From Bacteroidota bacterium (GTDB lineage Bacteria > Bacteroidota > Bacteroidia > AKYH767-A > OLB10): a stretch of 58,523 nucleotides of DNA. Below the pieces are notes generated by a model. It had not been told where the DNA came from. It was given only the letters and a program-made list of their open reading frames with translations, and made no database searches. Position numbers and translations under genes: made by a program. Shown piece by piece: positions 41,878-51,092 of the stretch. Location: assembly GCA_029547265.1 (NCBI GenBank), contig JAKPPP010000006.1, positions 1 through 58,523 on the forward strand, read 5' to 3'. Every line of letters begins with the position of its first letter. Position 1 is the first letter of the stretch.

Positions 41878-42783
41878 CTAAAAGTATCCCGCTTTCTTAC
41901 GGTCTTCCATCGCTGTTTCACTTCGCTTGTCATCTTGACGTGTGCCGCGTTCTGTTGTTCTCGATGCTGCTATCTCATCAATGATTTCTGACAATGATGA
42001 TGCAGGTGATTCCACTGCTCCGGTACAAGTCATGTCGCCGATTGTGCGGAATCGAACAACTTTCTTCTCTACTTTCTCAGTATCTTTTAATGTGATGTAT
42101 TCTGAATAGGCTAATAACATTCCGTCGCGATCTACTACATCACGTTCGTGTGTGAAATAGATTTCCGGAATTGGGATATTCTCTAGTTGGATATACATCC
42201 AAACATCCATCTCTGTCCAGTTTGATAGTGGAAATACTCTGAAATGTTCTCCGATATGTTTTCTTCCGTTTAACAACATCCATAACTCAGGGCGTTGGTT
42301 TTTCGGATCCCATTGTCCGAATTCATCACGATGTGAGAAGAATCGTTCTTTTGCTCTGGCTTTTTCTTCGTCGCGTCGAGCTCCACCCATAGCAGCATCA
42401 ATCTTCAGTTCTTCAAGCGCATCTAGAAGCGTGATCGTTTGCAATACGTTTCGACTTGCATTCGGGCCTTTCTCTTCTCTCGCTCTTCCTTTGTCGATTG
42501 AGTCTTGTACATAACGCACTTCTAAACGAGCACCAATCTCTTCTACCATCTTATCGCGGAAAGTAAGTGTCTCGGGGAAGTTATGTCCCGTATCAATATG
42601 AAGTAAAGGGAAGGGAATACGAGCGGGATAAAACGCTTTTCTTGCCAAATGCGTCATTACAATCGAATCTTTTCCTCCTGAAAAGAGCATTGCAGGGCGT
42701 TCAAATTGTGATGCCGCTTCGCGAATCACATAGATGGCTTCTGCTTCTAACTCACGCAGGTGGTTCAAATGGTATAAAATCAT
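41878..42783 (-). CDS. cysD: Sulfate adenylyltransferase subunit 2
   Basis: CysD is the adenylyl-transferring subunit of ATP sulfurylase, making APS from ATP and sulfate. The 301-residue protein has the PP-loop MLFSGGKDSIVMTHLA, then FPLLHIDTGHNFPETLTFRD split by its Asp/His pair, AAMGGARRDEEKARAKER and FPLSNWTEMDVWMYI. The C-terminus is the typical KRSETAMEDRKKAGYF. It follows cysC by 6 bp and pairs with cysN downstream. Confidence 0.97.
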   Translation of the reverse strand: MILYHLNHLRELEAEAIYVIREAASQFERPAMLFSGGKDSIVMTHLARKAFYPARIPFPLLHIDTGHNFPETLTFRDKMVEEIGARLEVRYVQDSIDKGRAREEKGPNASRNVLQTITLLDALEELKIDAAMGGARRDEEKARAKERFFSHRDEFGQWDPKNQRPELWMLLNGRKHIGEHFRVFPLSNWTEMDVWMYIQLENIPIPEIYFTHERDVVDRDGMLLAYSEYITLKDTEKVEKKVVRFRTIGDMTCTGAVESPASSLSEIIDEIAASRTTERGTRQDDKRSETAMEDRKKAGYF

Positions 42784-42789
42784 CCTATA

Positions 42790-43386
42790 TCAGGGTTTAA
42801 TTCTTTTTAACGAATAATCTAAAATTTGGTTTACACAGTCCTCAAGACTGTCTTCAGCCGTTTTAACAGTAATCTCGGCTGTTTCAGGGGCTTCAAAAGG
42901 TGATGAAATGCCTGTGAAGTTGGGAATTTCGCCTTTTCGCGCTTTCGCATACAGTCCTTTTACATCGCGCTGCTCACAAACTTTCAGAGGGCAATCAACA
43001 TGTACTTCGATGAATTCTCCCTCTGCAATTAGGTTTCTTACTTGATCTCTGTCTTCTTTGAAAGGGGAGATAAAAGCGGTAATCACTATAATGCCGGCAT
43101 CCATGAATAACTTGGCTACTTCGCCGATTCTACGGATGTTTTCTTTGCGGCCTTCTTCAGTAAAGTCGATATTCTTGTTCAAGCCATGGCGGATATTATC
43201 GCCATCGAGTAAATAAGTTTTGAATCCTTTGAAGTATAATTCTTGTTCCAGTTTATCGGCAATGGTACTCTTTCCTGATCCGGAAAGTCCTGTAAGCCAA
43301 ATTAATACGGGTTTTTGGCCCAGTAATTTCAATCGGTCGTTACGGGTAATTTTATAATCTTGCCTAACAATATTTGTGGATTTCAT
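42790..43386 (-). CDS. cysC: Adenylyl-sulfate kinase
   Basis: CysC phosphorylates APS at the 3' position to give PAPS, the sulfate donor. The 198-residue protein has the Walker A motif TGLSGSGKST, the APS-binding DGDNIRHGLNKNIDFTEEGR, NIRRIGEVAKLF, and ITAFISPFKEDR. The ATG at 43386 (MKSTNIVRQDYKI) matches the family start. The upstream TTG adds 11 unrelated residues. It stands between the SLC13 transporter gene and cysD. A separate kinase, with no PAPS reductase (cysH) gene nearby, suggests that this operon serves sulfation. Confidence 0.95.
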   Translation of the reverse strand: MKSTNIVRQDYKITRNDRLKLLGQKPVLIWLTGLSGSGKSTIADKLEQELYFKGFKTYLLDGDNIRHGLNKNIDFTEEGRKENIRRIGEVAKLFMDAGIIVITAFISPFKEDRDQVRNLIAEGEFIEVHVDCPLKVCEQRDVKGLYAKARKGEIPNFTGISSPFEAPETAEITVKTAEDSLEDCVNQILDYSLKRIKP

Positions 43387-43487
43387 GATTCTGCTTTTGT
43401 CCGGAAAATCCGGCTGCAAAGTTCACACTTTATTTCGAATCTACCTCGAAAAAATGTGTCGGATTGAGGTCTGCTATACCTCTTTGT

Positions 43488-45263
43488 TTATATCATATTA
43501 TACCAATAAGCGATACCGAAGATGGTAAAGGCCATATAGATGAGCGTTGGGATGAACCCATATTTGATATAATCGATGAATTTATAACCTCCCGGACCGT
43601 AAACCATTAAGTTCGTTTGATAACCGAATGGTGTGAGGAAGTCGGCACTGCTGGCAAAAGCAATCGTGAGCAATAATGGAGTAAAATTTGTTATTCCCAG
43701 TTGATGTCCCGTTGCTACTGCTATAGGAAAAGTAATGGCAACGGCTGCTGCATTGGTAACAAACATGGTTAGTACATTAGTAACAATATACAGTCCCAGT
43801 AAAATTCCTAAGGTAGGATGAATACCTTGTGTGGCAGTGATAACTGATTCTGCAAATACTTTGTCGGCACCGGATGCGCTAATCGCTTTTCCAACTCCAA
43901 TTGCCAAAGCAAGCATAATCATAAGATCTAGATCAAGCGATTTTTTAATTTCATCGACTGTCACAATACCTACTGCCGCAACGATTGACGTAAGTACAAA
44001 CAGCGACATGAATAAGCTTGAAATATCTAAAGCTTCAAGAACGAAAGAAGCTGCAATGGCTAAAATTATCCACTTGATTTTCCCTTTATTCGCTTTATTG
44101 ATTTCACGTTTTTTAGAGACTACAATTAAGTCTCGTCCAGCCTCAGCGCGATTGCGGAAATCTTTACCTGCTATTACTAAAATTAAATCGCCACTGTGTA
44201 ATTCTATCTCACCAACTTTGCCTGTTAGTTTTTCTCCATGGCGATTAACTGCTATGATTGCCGCATCGTATTGCTCGCGGAAATTACTTTTGTTGATAGG
44301 GATATCGATCAATGCCGAATTCGGACTAATAATCACTTCAACTACCTCTAGCTTTCCGTTTAAAGGATATTCGTCAATGTTAGCCAACAATAAATCCGTT
44401 TGATCGTTAACAAGATCTATTACCGTGTCGGTTTCTCCTGCAAACATCAAAACGTCTCCCGACTGTATGATCTCTTCAGGTGATACGGGAGCAATGGTTT
44501 TATCGCCTCTTATAATTTCAACAACATAAAGTCCTCGTAAACTACGAAGTTTATTATCGTCGATTGATTTTCCTACAAATGATGATGTCGAAGGAACAAC
44601 TGTTTCAACTAAATACTCTCGAGGATCTTCTTTGAATTCTGTTAAAGCATCTTTTCTGCTTGGCAGTAATTTATCCGAGAAGAAAATTATGTATAAACAT
44701 ATCGCTACCATGATAGGTAATCCTACCGGGGTAAAGTCGAACATCTTCAATGGTGCTAACCCTGCGTCAGTAGCTAATCCGCTCACCACTAAGTTTGTCG
44801 AAGTTCCGATAACAGTTACTGTACCTCCAATAATTGCAGCCATCGATAATGGCATTAAAACTTTTGATGGGGCAATTTTCTTACGCTTCGACCAATCATA
44901 TACATACGGCAACATGAGAGCTACCAATGGCGTATTATTTACGAAAGCTGAAACACTTGCAACCGAAAAACTCATTCGGGCCATGAACGCACGATATGAT
45001 AACCCTGGTCGAAGTAATTTGTAAATCGATTGATCTAATGCAGCTGATCTTTTAATAACATCACTTAATATGAGTAAAAGGAAAATGACAGCAATTTGCT
45101 CATTTGCAAATCCGCTTAAAGCCTCTTTTGGTGTAATAACCTGCAACAGCATGAGCATTGCAATGGCTATTACAAATACAATCACGGGTTTAATCCACTC
45201 TTTATAAAGAGAAACTACAATGAATACAATAACTAACGAAACGATTATTACCGGTGATGTCAT
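43488..45263 (-). CDS. SLC13-family anion permease with RCK_C domains
   Basis: This 591-residue inner-membrane transporter of the divalent anion:sodium symporter type probably imports sulfate for the downstream cys genes. Two membrane blocks (about residues 1-190 and 395-591) flank a cytoplasmic region with two RCK_C/TrkA_C-type domains, visible as VVEIIRGDKTIAPVSPEEII with GDVLMFAG, and AAIIAVNRHGEKLTGKVG with SGDLILVIAG. The membrane blocks contain SAFVNNTPLVALMLPY and TNVLTMFVTNAAAVAIT, the family's paired NTP/TNA signatures. It is the first gene of the minus-strand operon, about 100 bp from cysC. Sulfate as substrate is inferred from the neighbours. Confidence 0.9.
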   Translation of the reverse strand: MTSPVIIVSLVIVFIVVSLYKEWIKPVIVFVIAIAMLMLLQVITPKEALSGFANEQIAVIFLLLILSDVIKRSAALDQSIYKLLRPGLSYRAFMARMSFSVASVSAFVNNTPLVALMLPYVYDWSKRKKIAPSKVLMPLSMAAIIGGTVTVIGTSTNLVVSGLATDAGLAPLKMFDFTPVGLPIMVAICLYIIFFSDKLLPSRKDALTEFKEDPREYLVETVVPSTSSFVGKSIDDNKLRSLRGLYVVEIIRGDKTIAPVSPEEIIQSGDVLMFAGETDTVIDLVNDQTDLLLANIDEYPLNGKLEVVEVIISPNSALIDIPINKSNFREQYDAAIIAVNRHGEKLTGKVGEIELHSGDLILVIAGKDFRNRAEAGRDLIVVSKKREINKANKGKIKWIILAIAASFVLEALDISSLFMSLFVLTSIVAAVGIVTVDEIKKSLDLDLMIMLALAIGVGKAISASGADKVFAESVITATQGIHPTLGILLGLYIVTNVLTMFVTNAAAVAITFPIAVATGHQLGITNFTPLLLTIAFASSADFLTPFGYQTNLMVYGPGGYKFIDYIKYGFIPTLIYMAFTIFGIAYWYNMI

Positions 45264-45408
45264 ATAGAATTAATTAGTTTTCTTGTGCAGAAAACGGGCT
45301 AACGAATTTACCGCAGATTTTTGAAAAATGGACGGAAATGTAAATAATTCTTACATGATAATAAATATCAGTAATGAGGATGGCTCATTTGCAGCAAAGA
45401 ATAGTTAG

Positions 45409-45436
45409 CTTTAACATGAATTTTTACGTGTTAAAG
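45409..45436. promoter_or_regulatory. 8-bp palindrome in the divergent cys/YceI region
   Basis: CTTTAACA (45409-45416) and TGTTAAAG (45429-45436) form a perfect inverted repeat with a 12-bp spacer, in the 265-bp gap between the transporter gene and the divergent YceI gene. It may be an operator for either unit. Confidence 0.35.
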
Positions 45437-45528
45437 TCATGATTATTCCCGTTTGGCATTGCTTAGGCATGATTTTTATACATAAGATAGGAAATTGGAG
45501 TTGTGCTATTTAAATTCGTAGCAGTTTT

Positions 45529-46164
45529 ATGAAGGTTCCGTTACCATCTCTTGATATGATCTCAATGTATTCATTAGTTTCGGGTTGCAAGAGGCATATC
45601 CATGTAAGTAGACGAAAAGTTATTGCTAGTTTAATAATTGTCTTTTTATTTTTCTTTGGATTTCTATATGCTTCCAGCGTTTATTTTATAAAATCTTCGA
45701 AAATTCGTTTTAAGTCAGAAGCACCCCTAGAAACCATTATTGCGGAATCAACTGAGATGAAAGGGATGCTGGATTTACAATCGAAGAACTTTGCATTTAC
45801 CGTTAATAATGAGAGTTTTAAGGGTTTTAATAGTCCACTGCAACGTGAACATTTTAATGATAACTACCTTGATACTGATAAGTATCCTGTAATTTCATAT
45901 ACCGGTCGAATTATTGATGAGATCGATTTTAATAAACCCGGTACATATACAGTGCGTGCAAAGGGGATGATGAATGTAAAGGGAATTAATCGTGAGCGTC
46001 TCATAAAAAGTGTGGTGGATGTGAAACCCAATTCAATTAAAATTACTTCTGAATTTACCGTACTTTTGGATGATTACAGTATTCGTATTCCTCGAGTTGT
46101 AAATCAAAAAATTGCTCCAGAAATACAAATCACTTTATCTGCTAACTTAGAACCACAGAAGTAA
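45529..46164 (+). CDS. Membrane-anchored YceI-like protein
   Basis: This is a 211-residue protein with one membrane span near the N-terminus (about residues 30-51, VIASLIIVFLFFFGFLYASS) and a C-terminal YceI-like lipocalin-fold domain facing the periplasm. Family segments are NSPLQREHFNDNYLDTDKYP, ISYTGRI, KGMMNVKGINRER and ITSEFTVLLDDYSIRIPRVV. YceI proteins bind isoprenoid lipids such as quinones. The domain is divergent from, but colinear with, the soluble YceI protein at 52410. It starts the plus-strand block and precedes the sensor kinase by 2 bp. The first 25 residues, before the membrane span, are Arg/Lys-rich and cytoplasmic. Confidence 0.8.
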   Translation: MKVPLPSLDMISMYSLVSGCKRHIHVSRRKVIASLIIVFLFFFGFLYASSVYFIKSSKIRFKSEAPLETIIAESTEMKGMLDLQSKNFAFTVNNESFKGFNSPLQREHFNDNYLDTDKYPVISYTGRIIDEIDFNKPGTYTVRAKGMMNVKGINRERLIKSVVDVKPNSIKITSEFTVLLDDYSIRIPRVVNQKIAPEIQITLSANLEPQK

Positions 46165-46166
46165 TT

Positions 46167-49061
46167 ATGATTCTAAAAAGGTATTTAGTTTGTTTTTTGT
46201 TGATGATGATTTCATTTTCATCACAAGCTGAAATTCCATTTTTTAAAACTTTGCAGGTCGATCGGGAAAACAAAAATCTCCGGATTAATGTGTTGTTTCA
46301 AGATCAGAGTGGATTTATTTGGGCCGGGACTGATCATGGTTTGTATACCTATGATGGATTTGTTTTTGAAAAGGTAATTCGTGATACTGGGGCGGTGCAG
46401 ATGAATATTTCTTGTATCGCTGAGGACGCTAACGGAGCTTTGATCGTTGGTACCGAAGATGGAATTATATTGAAAAAAACACATGAGCGATTTCATCTTT
46501 TACCTTATCGTACTAAAGGTCCTGTTCGATCAATTATCGATATGGGAGAATATGGCTTGTGGGTGGCGAGCTACGGTGATGGTATCTATACAATGAAAGG
46601 TAGCAATTGGAAGAAGATTTCCGGTATTGCCGATAATTTTATTTATTCCTTGGTAAAACATCCTTCGGGTAAAGTATTTGCCGGTACTGATTTAGGAATG
46701 ATTGTCTTTGATCTTAATAATGGAAGCTTCAGTTCTAAGCTAATTGATAGTAATCTTGGACTGCCTGATAACTTAGTTAGAATTATCAAATATTATGATG
46801 AGAATTCGGTGATTTTAGGCTTTCAAGAGAAAGGGATAGCATTGTACAATATTAAGCAAGGAACATTTTCTGTGCCTTCCAAAGCGCAAAACTGGACGTA
46901 CGGACCGGTTGATTGTATGGCAATGCTTCAAAATGAATATTGGATTGGTACTGAAGGAATCGGTATTGTTGATTTTGAGTTTAATGGCGACCGTCGCCTA
47001 AGAAATTTTAATAGAGCTAACGGCTTTGCCTATACTAAAATCTATGATTTGTTAAAAGATCGAGAAGGTAATATATGGGTGTCGGCTGATAATAAGTTGT
47101 TAATTTCTCCTGGAGAGAAGGTGGAAATTATTCATGAAAATGATAAGTTTTCTTTTGATAGCATTCAAGCAATCACTTCAGATGCCGATGGATATATTTG
47201 GTTTAGCACCAAAAGTGGATTGTTTCGATATAATTATACCGCACCGGAGAATCAAAATTTAAAAAAATTCGAAGTGCTCAAGAAAAAAAATCTTCATATT
47301 GTTTCTTTATTTGAAGATGATTGGGGCTTTCTATGGATCGGAACTTTCGACGATGGTTTGTATCGACTAAATACGCTGAATGGAGAAGTGATGAGCTTCG
47401 GAGCAAAAAATGGATTGGCGAATGCAAACGTGATTTCTATTTCCGGTCACGATAATAAATTGTGGCTGGCTACTTTGGGTGGTATAATTTCATGTGATAT
47501 TATAGAAGATCAAAAAATTCCAGGGAAGTTGTACTATAATTTTTCTCGACCGGATGATTTTAGCGATCCCGGTGAGGTATTCGTTTATAACGTTTTTATT
47601 GATAGAAAAAATAGAGTTTGGTTTGGTACCGATGGGAAGGGAATAAGTGTATTTGAAAACGGTAAATTTAAAAGCTTTACAGATTTCGATAATGGAAGAG
47701 GGAAAGTTGTGTATTCAATCACTGAAGATAAATCAGGAAATATTTGGTTTAGTACTCTTAGTCATGGTATCTATCGATTTGATGGTAGGAATTTTAAGAA
47801 TATCGGAATAAAAGAAGGACTGCGTGAGCTTGAAATTTCCGGTATAACTTCTGATAATTCCGGAAATATTGTTGTTGTGCATAGCCGAGGTATTGACGTA
47901 ATCAATCCGCGAAATTTTGAAATGGAATATATTGGCGCAGAAGCAGGATTAGAGAATATCGATTGCGATTTAAATTCATTAACTACAGATAGAAAGGGGA
48001 ATATCTGGATCGGTTCTCAGAAAGGCTTAATTCGCTTTTATAATTACAAGAAAGGTGTGTCTAAATATCCTTTAACAAATATCAGAAAGATTTATACTTT
48101 CATGAAGCCAGGTAAAGGAATTCGCGATTCAGTTTTTAAGTATAACCAAAATCAAATATCAATTGAATTTATCGGATTGTGGTTTAATAATCCTGAAGCT
48201 GTTGTTTATCGATATCGTTTATTTGGGTATAGCGATCAATGGTTAATTACTCATGATCGCATTGTTACATTCCCAAATCTTCCACCTGGAAATTATAGGT
48301 TTGAATTAGAAGCGTCTAATAATAATCGATTCGTAAATCCATATACGGCTTCATATTCTTTCAAAATAAAGAAACCTTTATGGAAAGAAGGTTGGTTTAT
48401 TTTCTTAGCGGTGTTATTATTTGCTGGAATAATTGTAGTTATTGTACGGGATAGAACACGTAGATGGAGGCATTTCGAATCGATCGAGAAGGAGAAAATG
48501 GAGTATCAATATGAAACATTAAAGAGTCAAATTAATCCACATTTCTTGTTTAATAGTTTCAATACATTAATAACGATTATTGATGATGACAAAGAGAAGG
48601 CGATTGATTATGTGGAAACATTATCTGATTATTTTAGGAGCATGCTTCAGTATCGAGATATGGATACTATTACCTTGAAAGAGGAATTAATTATCGTAAA
48701 TAGTTACTTTTACTTACAGCAAAAGCGATATGGGAAATATGTCGATTTGCAAATTGATATTCCTGATTCTTGGCTTTATCAATATCGAGTTCCTCCTCTG
48801 TCAATTCAGTTGTTGATTGAAAATTGCATAAAGCATAATGCAGTTTCACACGAAACGCCTTTGTATATCAATGTTATTGCCAGCGAAAGAGAAACTTTAT
48901 TAATAAATAATAATCTAAATCCGAAAAAACAATCCGATCCAAGTACAGGGATCGGACTTGAAAATATCATTAACCGATTTAAAATCTTATCGAATCAAGA
49001 AGTTTATATCAGTAAAAATGATGAAATATTCACAGTGGAAATACCATTAATACCGGCTTAA
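46167..49061 (+). CDS. Propeller-type sensor histidine kinase (LytS-like)
   Basis: This is a 964-residue sensor. A signal peptide (1-21, SSQAEI) is followed by a periplasmic double beta-propeller of about 600 residues with repeats of the form IWAGTDHGLYTYDG, LWIGTFDDGLYRLN and IWFSTLSHGIYRFDG. A Y_Y_Y domain follows (about 640-735, YRYRLFGYSDQWL, LPPGNYRFELEASN), then a membrane span (about 748-768) and a His_kinase domain. His792 in QINPHFLFNSFNTL is the predicted phosphoacceptor, with an ATP-binding part IQLLIENCIKHN and GIGLENIINRF. It is paired with the LytTR regulator whose gene starts 2 bp later. Such kinases usually respond to periplasmic ligands. The ligand is unknown. Confidence 0.92.
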   Translation: MILKRYLVCFLLMMISFSSQAEIPFFKTLQVDRENKNLRINVLFQDQSGFIWAGTDHGLYTYDGFVFEKVIRDTGAVQMNISCIAEDANGALIVGTEDGIILKKTHERFHLLPYRTKGPVRSIIDMGEYGLWVASYGDGIYTMKGSNWKKISGIADNFIYSLVKHPSGKVFAGTDLGMIVFDLNNGSFSSKLIDSNLGLPDNLVRIIKYYDENSVILGFQEKGIALYNIKQGTFSVPSKAQNWTYGPVDCMAMLQNEYWIGTEGIGIVDFEFNGDRRLRNFNRANGFAYTKIYDLLKDREGNIWVSADNKLLISPGEKVEIIHENDKFSFDSIQAITSDADGYIWFSTKSGLFRYNYTAPENQNLKKFEVLKKKNLHIVSLFEDDWGFLWIGTFDDGLYRLNTLNGEVMSFGAKNGLANANVISISGHDNKLWLATLGGIISCDIIEDQKIPGKLYYNFSRPDDFSDPGEVFVYNVFIDRKNRVWFGTDGKGISVFENGKFKSFTDFDNGRGKVVYSITEDKSGNIWFSTLSHGIYRFDGRNFKNIGIKEGLRELEISGITSDNSGNIVVVHSRGIDVINPRNFEMEYIGAEAGLENIDCDLNSLTTDRKGNIWIGSQKGLIRFYNYKKGVSKYPLTNIRKIYTFMKPGKGIRDSVFKYNQNQISIEFIGLWFNNPEAVVYRYRLFGYSDQWLITHDRIVTFPNLPPGNYRFELEASNNNRFVNPYTASYSFKIKKPLWKEGWFIFLAVLLFAGIIVVIVRDRTRRWRHFESIEKEKMEYQYETLKSQINPHFLFNSFNTLITIIDDDKEKAIDYVETLSDYFRSMLQYRDMDTITLKEELIIVNSYFYLQQKRYGKYVDLQIDIPDSWLYQYRVPPLSIQLLIENCIKHNAVSHETPLYINVIASERETLLINNNLNPKKQSDPSTGIGLENIINRFKILSNQEVYISKNDEIFTVEIPLIPA

Positions 49062-49063
49062 TT

Positions 49064-49831
49064 ATGAAAATACTCATTATTGAAGATGAGGCACCAGCTG
49101 CTGAACGTCTTAAGAAATTAATTCTGGAAATTGAACCCGGAGCAATCATTCCGGAGTCGCCTGTTAGTATTAAATCAGCCGTAAAATGGCTGAAGGAGAA
49201 CCCAAGTCCTGATTTGCTCTTTATGGATATCCATCTTGCCGACGGACATAGTTTCGAGGTTTTTAATGAAGTACAGGTAACTGCACCGGTGATATTCGTT
49301 ACTGCTTACGACCAATATGCTTTAGATGCTTTTAAAGTAAATAGTATCGATTATTTGTTAAAGCCGGTAAAAAAAGACGATTTGAATCGTGCTATGGAAA
49401 AGTTTAAGTTACTTACTGCTCTGAGCACCAATCAAGTACAAGCTTTGTTGAAGCAAATTAATCCAACTTCCACATCAAAAGAACTTCAAAAACGCATTAT
49501 CATTCGATATGGCGATACGATTAAGATGGTGGAAATCAATGATGTAGCTTATTTCTATACAGAAGATAAGATTAATTTTTTATGTACCAAAGACAACTTA
49601 AGGTATCCGATTGATCAAAATCTCGATGAATTAGAGGCAATCACTGATGAAACAATATTCTTTAGGATAAATCGACAATTTATTGTGAACATTGGCGCTA
49701 TCGATAAAATGTTAGCGTGGTCAAAATCAAGGGTTAAGATCGTTTTAAAACCTGCTTGTGAGCATGAAACAATCGTAAGTACCGAACGATCTCCACACTT
49801 TAAGGAGTGGTTAACCGGGACTTCTAAATAA
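49064..49831 (+). CDS. LytTR-family response regulator
   Basis: This 255-residue regulator has a receiver domain (1-120; phospho-acceptor Asp55 in LLFMDIHLADG, switch Thr in VFVTAYDQYALDAF, Lys in YLLKPVKKDDL) and a LytTR DNA-binding domain (about 150-250; IIIRYGDTIKMVEINDVAYF, FFRINRQFIVNIGAID). It partners with the adjacent kinase. LytTR proteins bind pairs of short direct repeats. Likely targets are the cytochrome-like lipoprotein genes just downstream, which follow after 107 bp, but no pair of repeats is obvious there. Confidence 0.94.
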   Translation: MKILIIEDEAPAAERLKKLILEIEPGAIIPESPVSIKSAVKWLKENPSPDLLFMDIHLADGHSFEVFNEVQVTAPVIFVTAYDQYALDAFKVNSIDYLLKPVKKDDLNRAMEKFKLLTALSTNQVQALLKQINPTSTSKELQKRIIIRYGDTIKMVEINDVAYFYTEDKINFLCTKDNLRYPIDQNLDELEAITDETIFFRINRQFIVNIGAIDKMLAWSKSRVKIVLKPACEHETIVSTERSPHFKEWLTGTSK

Positions 49832-49938
49832 TAGAATTAGTTCAAAATTCCCGTTCAAAGTACACTTTTCCGCATTCAGCAACATGCATATAATAAAGTA
49901 GTCGCCGCCACCGTAATTTAGCATCGACACTAAGAAAA

Positions 49939-50679
49939 ATGCAAAACAAAACAATTGTACTTATTATCTGCTCAATTCTGGCAATGGCATCTATTACTTC
50001 ATGTAAGCATGACATACCACAACCGGCATTTGTAAATAATAACGGGAACAATGGGGGTGGGAATGGGAATGGTAACGGTAACGGTTCTTTGCCCCCTTGT
50101 GACCCGGATTCGGTATATTTTGATCAGCAAATACTACCCATCCTAGTATCTAACTGTACAATGTCGGGATGTCACAATTCTACCACACATGCCGAAGGAA
50201 TTGATTTAACTTCATATGCAGCAGTAATGGCTTCAGATGTAGTTAAGCCTACTCGTCCATACAGTAGTGACTTGTATAAGTCAATCACAGATAATGATCC
50301 TGACGATATAATGCCACCTGCACCTGCTGCACATCTTTTGGCGGCTCAAATAAGCTTGATTAAAACTTGGATCCTTCAAGGAGCTCAAAACCTTCATTGC
50401 GATGCAGGCTGTGATACTACTTATGTTACTTACAGCAATAACATTGCACCAATTATGTCTACGTATTGTAATGGATGTCATAGTGGTGCTAACGCTAGTG
50501 GAGGAATAGATTACACAACATATTCATCAGTGAGTGATGCTGCTTCCGACGGTTCATTGTATGGTAGTGTAATTCACGACCCTAATTGGAGCGCTATGCC
50601 GAAAAACAGTGCAATGTTGCCTCAATGTAAAATTGATCAAATCAGAATTTGGGTGAACGCAGGTGCACCAAATAACTAA
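49939..50679 (+). CDS. Cytochrome-like lipoprotein with two heme-type motifs
   Basis: This 246-residue lipoprotein (lipobox SITSC, Cys22) has a Gly/Asn-rich spacer (about 33-50) and two related domains. Domain one has CTMSGCH (Cys73, Cys78, His79), a Cx4CH motif, and a Met-Pro pair at 125-126. Domain two has CNGCH (Cys177, Cys180, His181), a standard CxxCH, and Met220 in WSAMPKN. Both look like planctomycete-type cytochrome c domains, with Met as sixth ligand. Cx4CH is known from some multiheme cytochromes such as cytochrome c3, so heme attachment to it is possible but unproven. The protein sits at the outer membrane or surface by inference. The next gene encodes a shorter relative. Confidence 0.83.
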   Translation: MQNKTIVLIICSILAMASITSCKHDIPQPAFVNNNGNNGGGNGNGNGNGSLPPCDPDSVYFDQQILPILVSNCTMSGCHNSTTHAEGIDLTSYAAVMASDVVKPTRPYSSDLYKSITDNDPDDIMPPAPAAHLLAAQISLIKTWILQGAQNLHCDAGCDTTYVTYSNNIAPIMSTYCNGCHSGANASGGIDYTTYSSVSDAASDGSLYGSVIHDPNWSAMPKNSAMLPQCKIDQIRIWVNAGAPNN

Positions 50680-50700
50680 AAGCAAGAATAGAACTAGTAT

Positions 50701-51087
50701 ATGAAAGCGTTTAAGCTCGGTAGTCTCATTGTGTTGTTTGTATTGGCAATAGTATCTTTTGAAGGATGTTATTATGATACAGAAGAAACTTTGTATCCAC
50801 CAACAGGTACATGTGATACAGCAAACATTACTTATAACAACACAATAAAATCGATTGTTCAAACAAGTTGTAATGCGTCGGGTTGTCATGATGCAGTTAG
50901 TGCTTCTGCAGGATACGATTTTACAACTTATGACGGATTAAAAGGAGCAGCAGATGATGGCTCATTATATGGTTCTATAACCTACGATTCAAATTGGTCT
51001 GCTATGCCGAAAAATGGCAATAAATTAGATCAATGCAGTATTAATCAAATTAAAATCTGGATCGATGCCGGAGCATTAAATAACTAA
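50701..51087 (+). CDS. Single-domain cytochrome-like lipoprotein
   Basis: This 128-residue lipoprotein (lipobox FEGC, Cys23) is a one-domain relative of the preceding protein. It has CNASGCH (Cys57, Cys62, His63), a Cx4CH motif, and Met102 in NWSAMPKNGN, with the same ending (QIKIWIDAGALNN compared with QIRIWVNAGAPNN). It clearly arose by duplication of the preceding protein's second domain with the first domain's Cx4CH spacing. It lies 21 bp after that gene. Electron transfer at the cell envelope is the likeliest role if heme is bound. Confidence 0.82.
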   Translation: MKAFKLGSLIVLFVLAIVSFEGCYYDTEETLYPPTGTCDTANITYNNTIKSIVQTSCNASGCHDAVSASAGYDFTTYDGLKGAADDGSLYGSITYDSNWSAMPKNGNKLDQCSINQIKIWIDAGALNN

Positions 51088-51092
51088 GAGAA

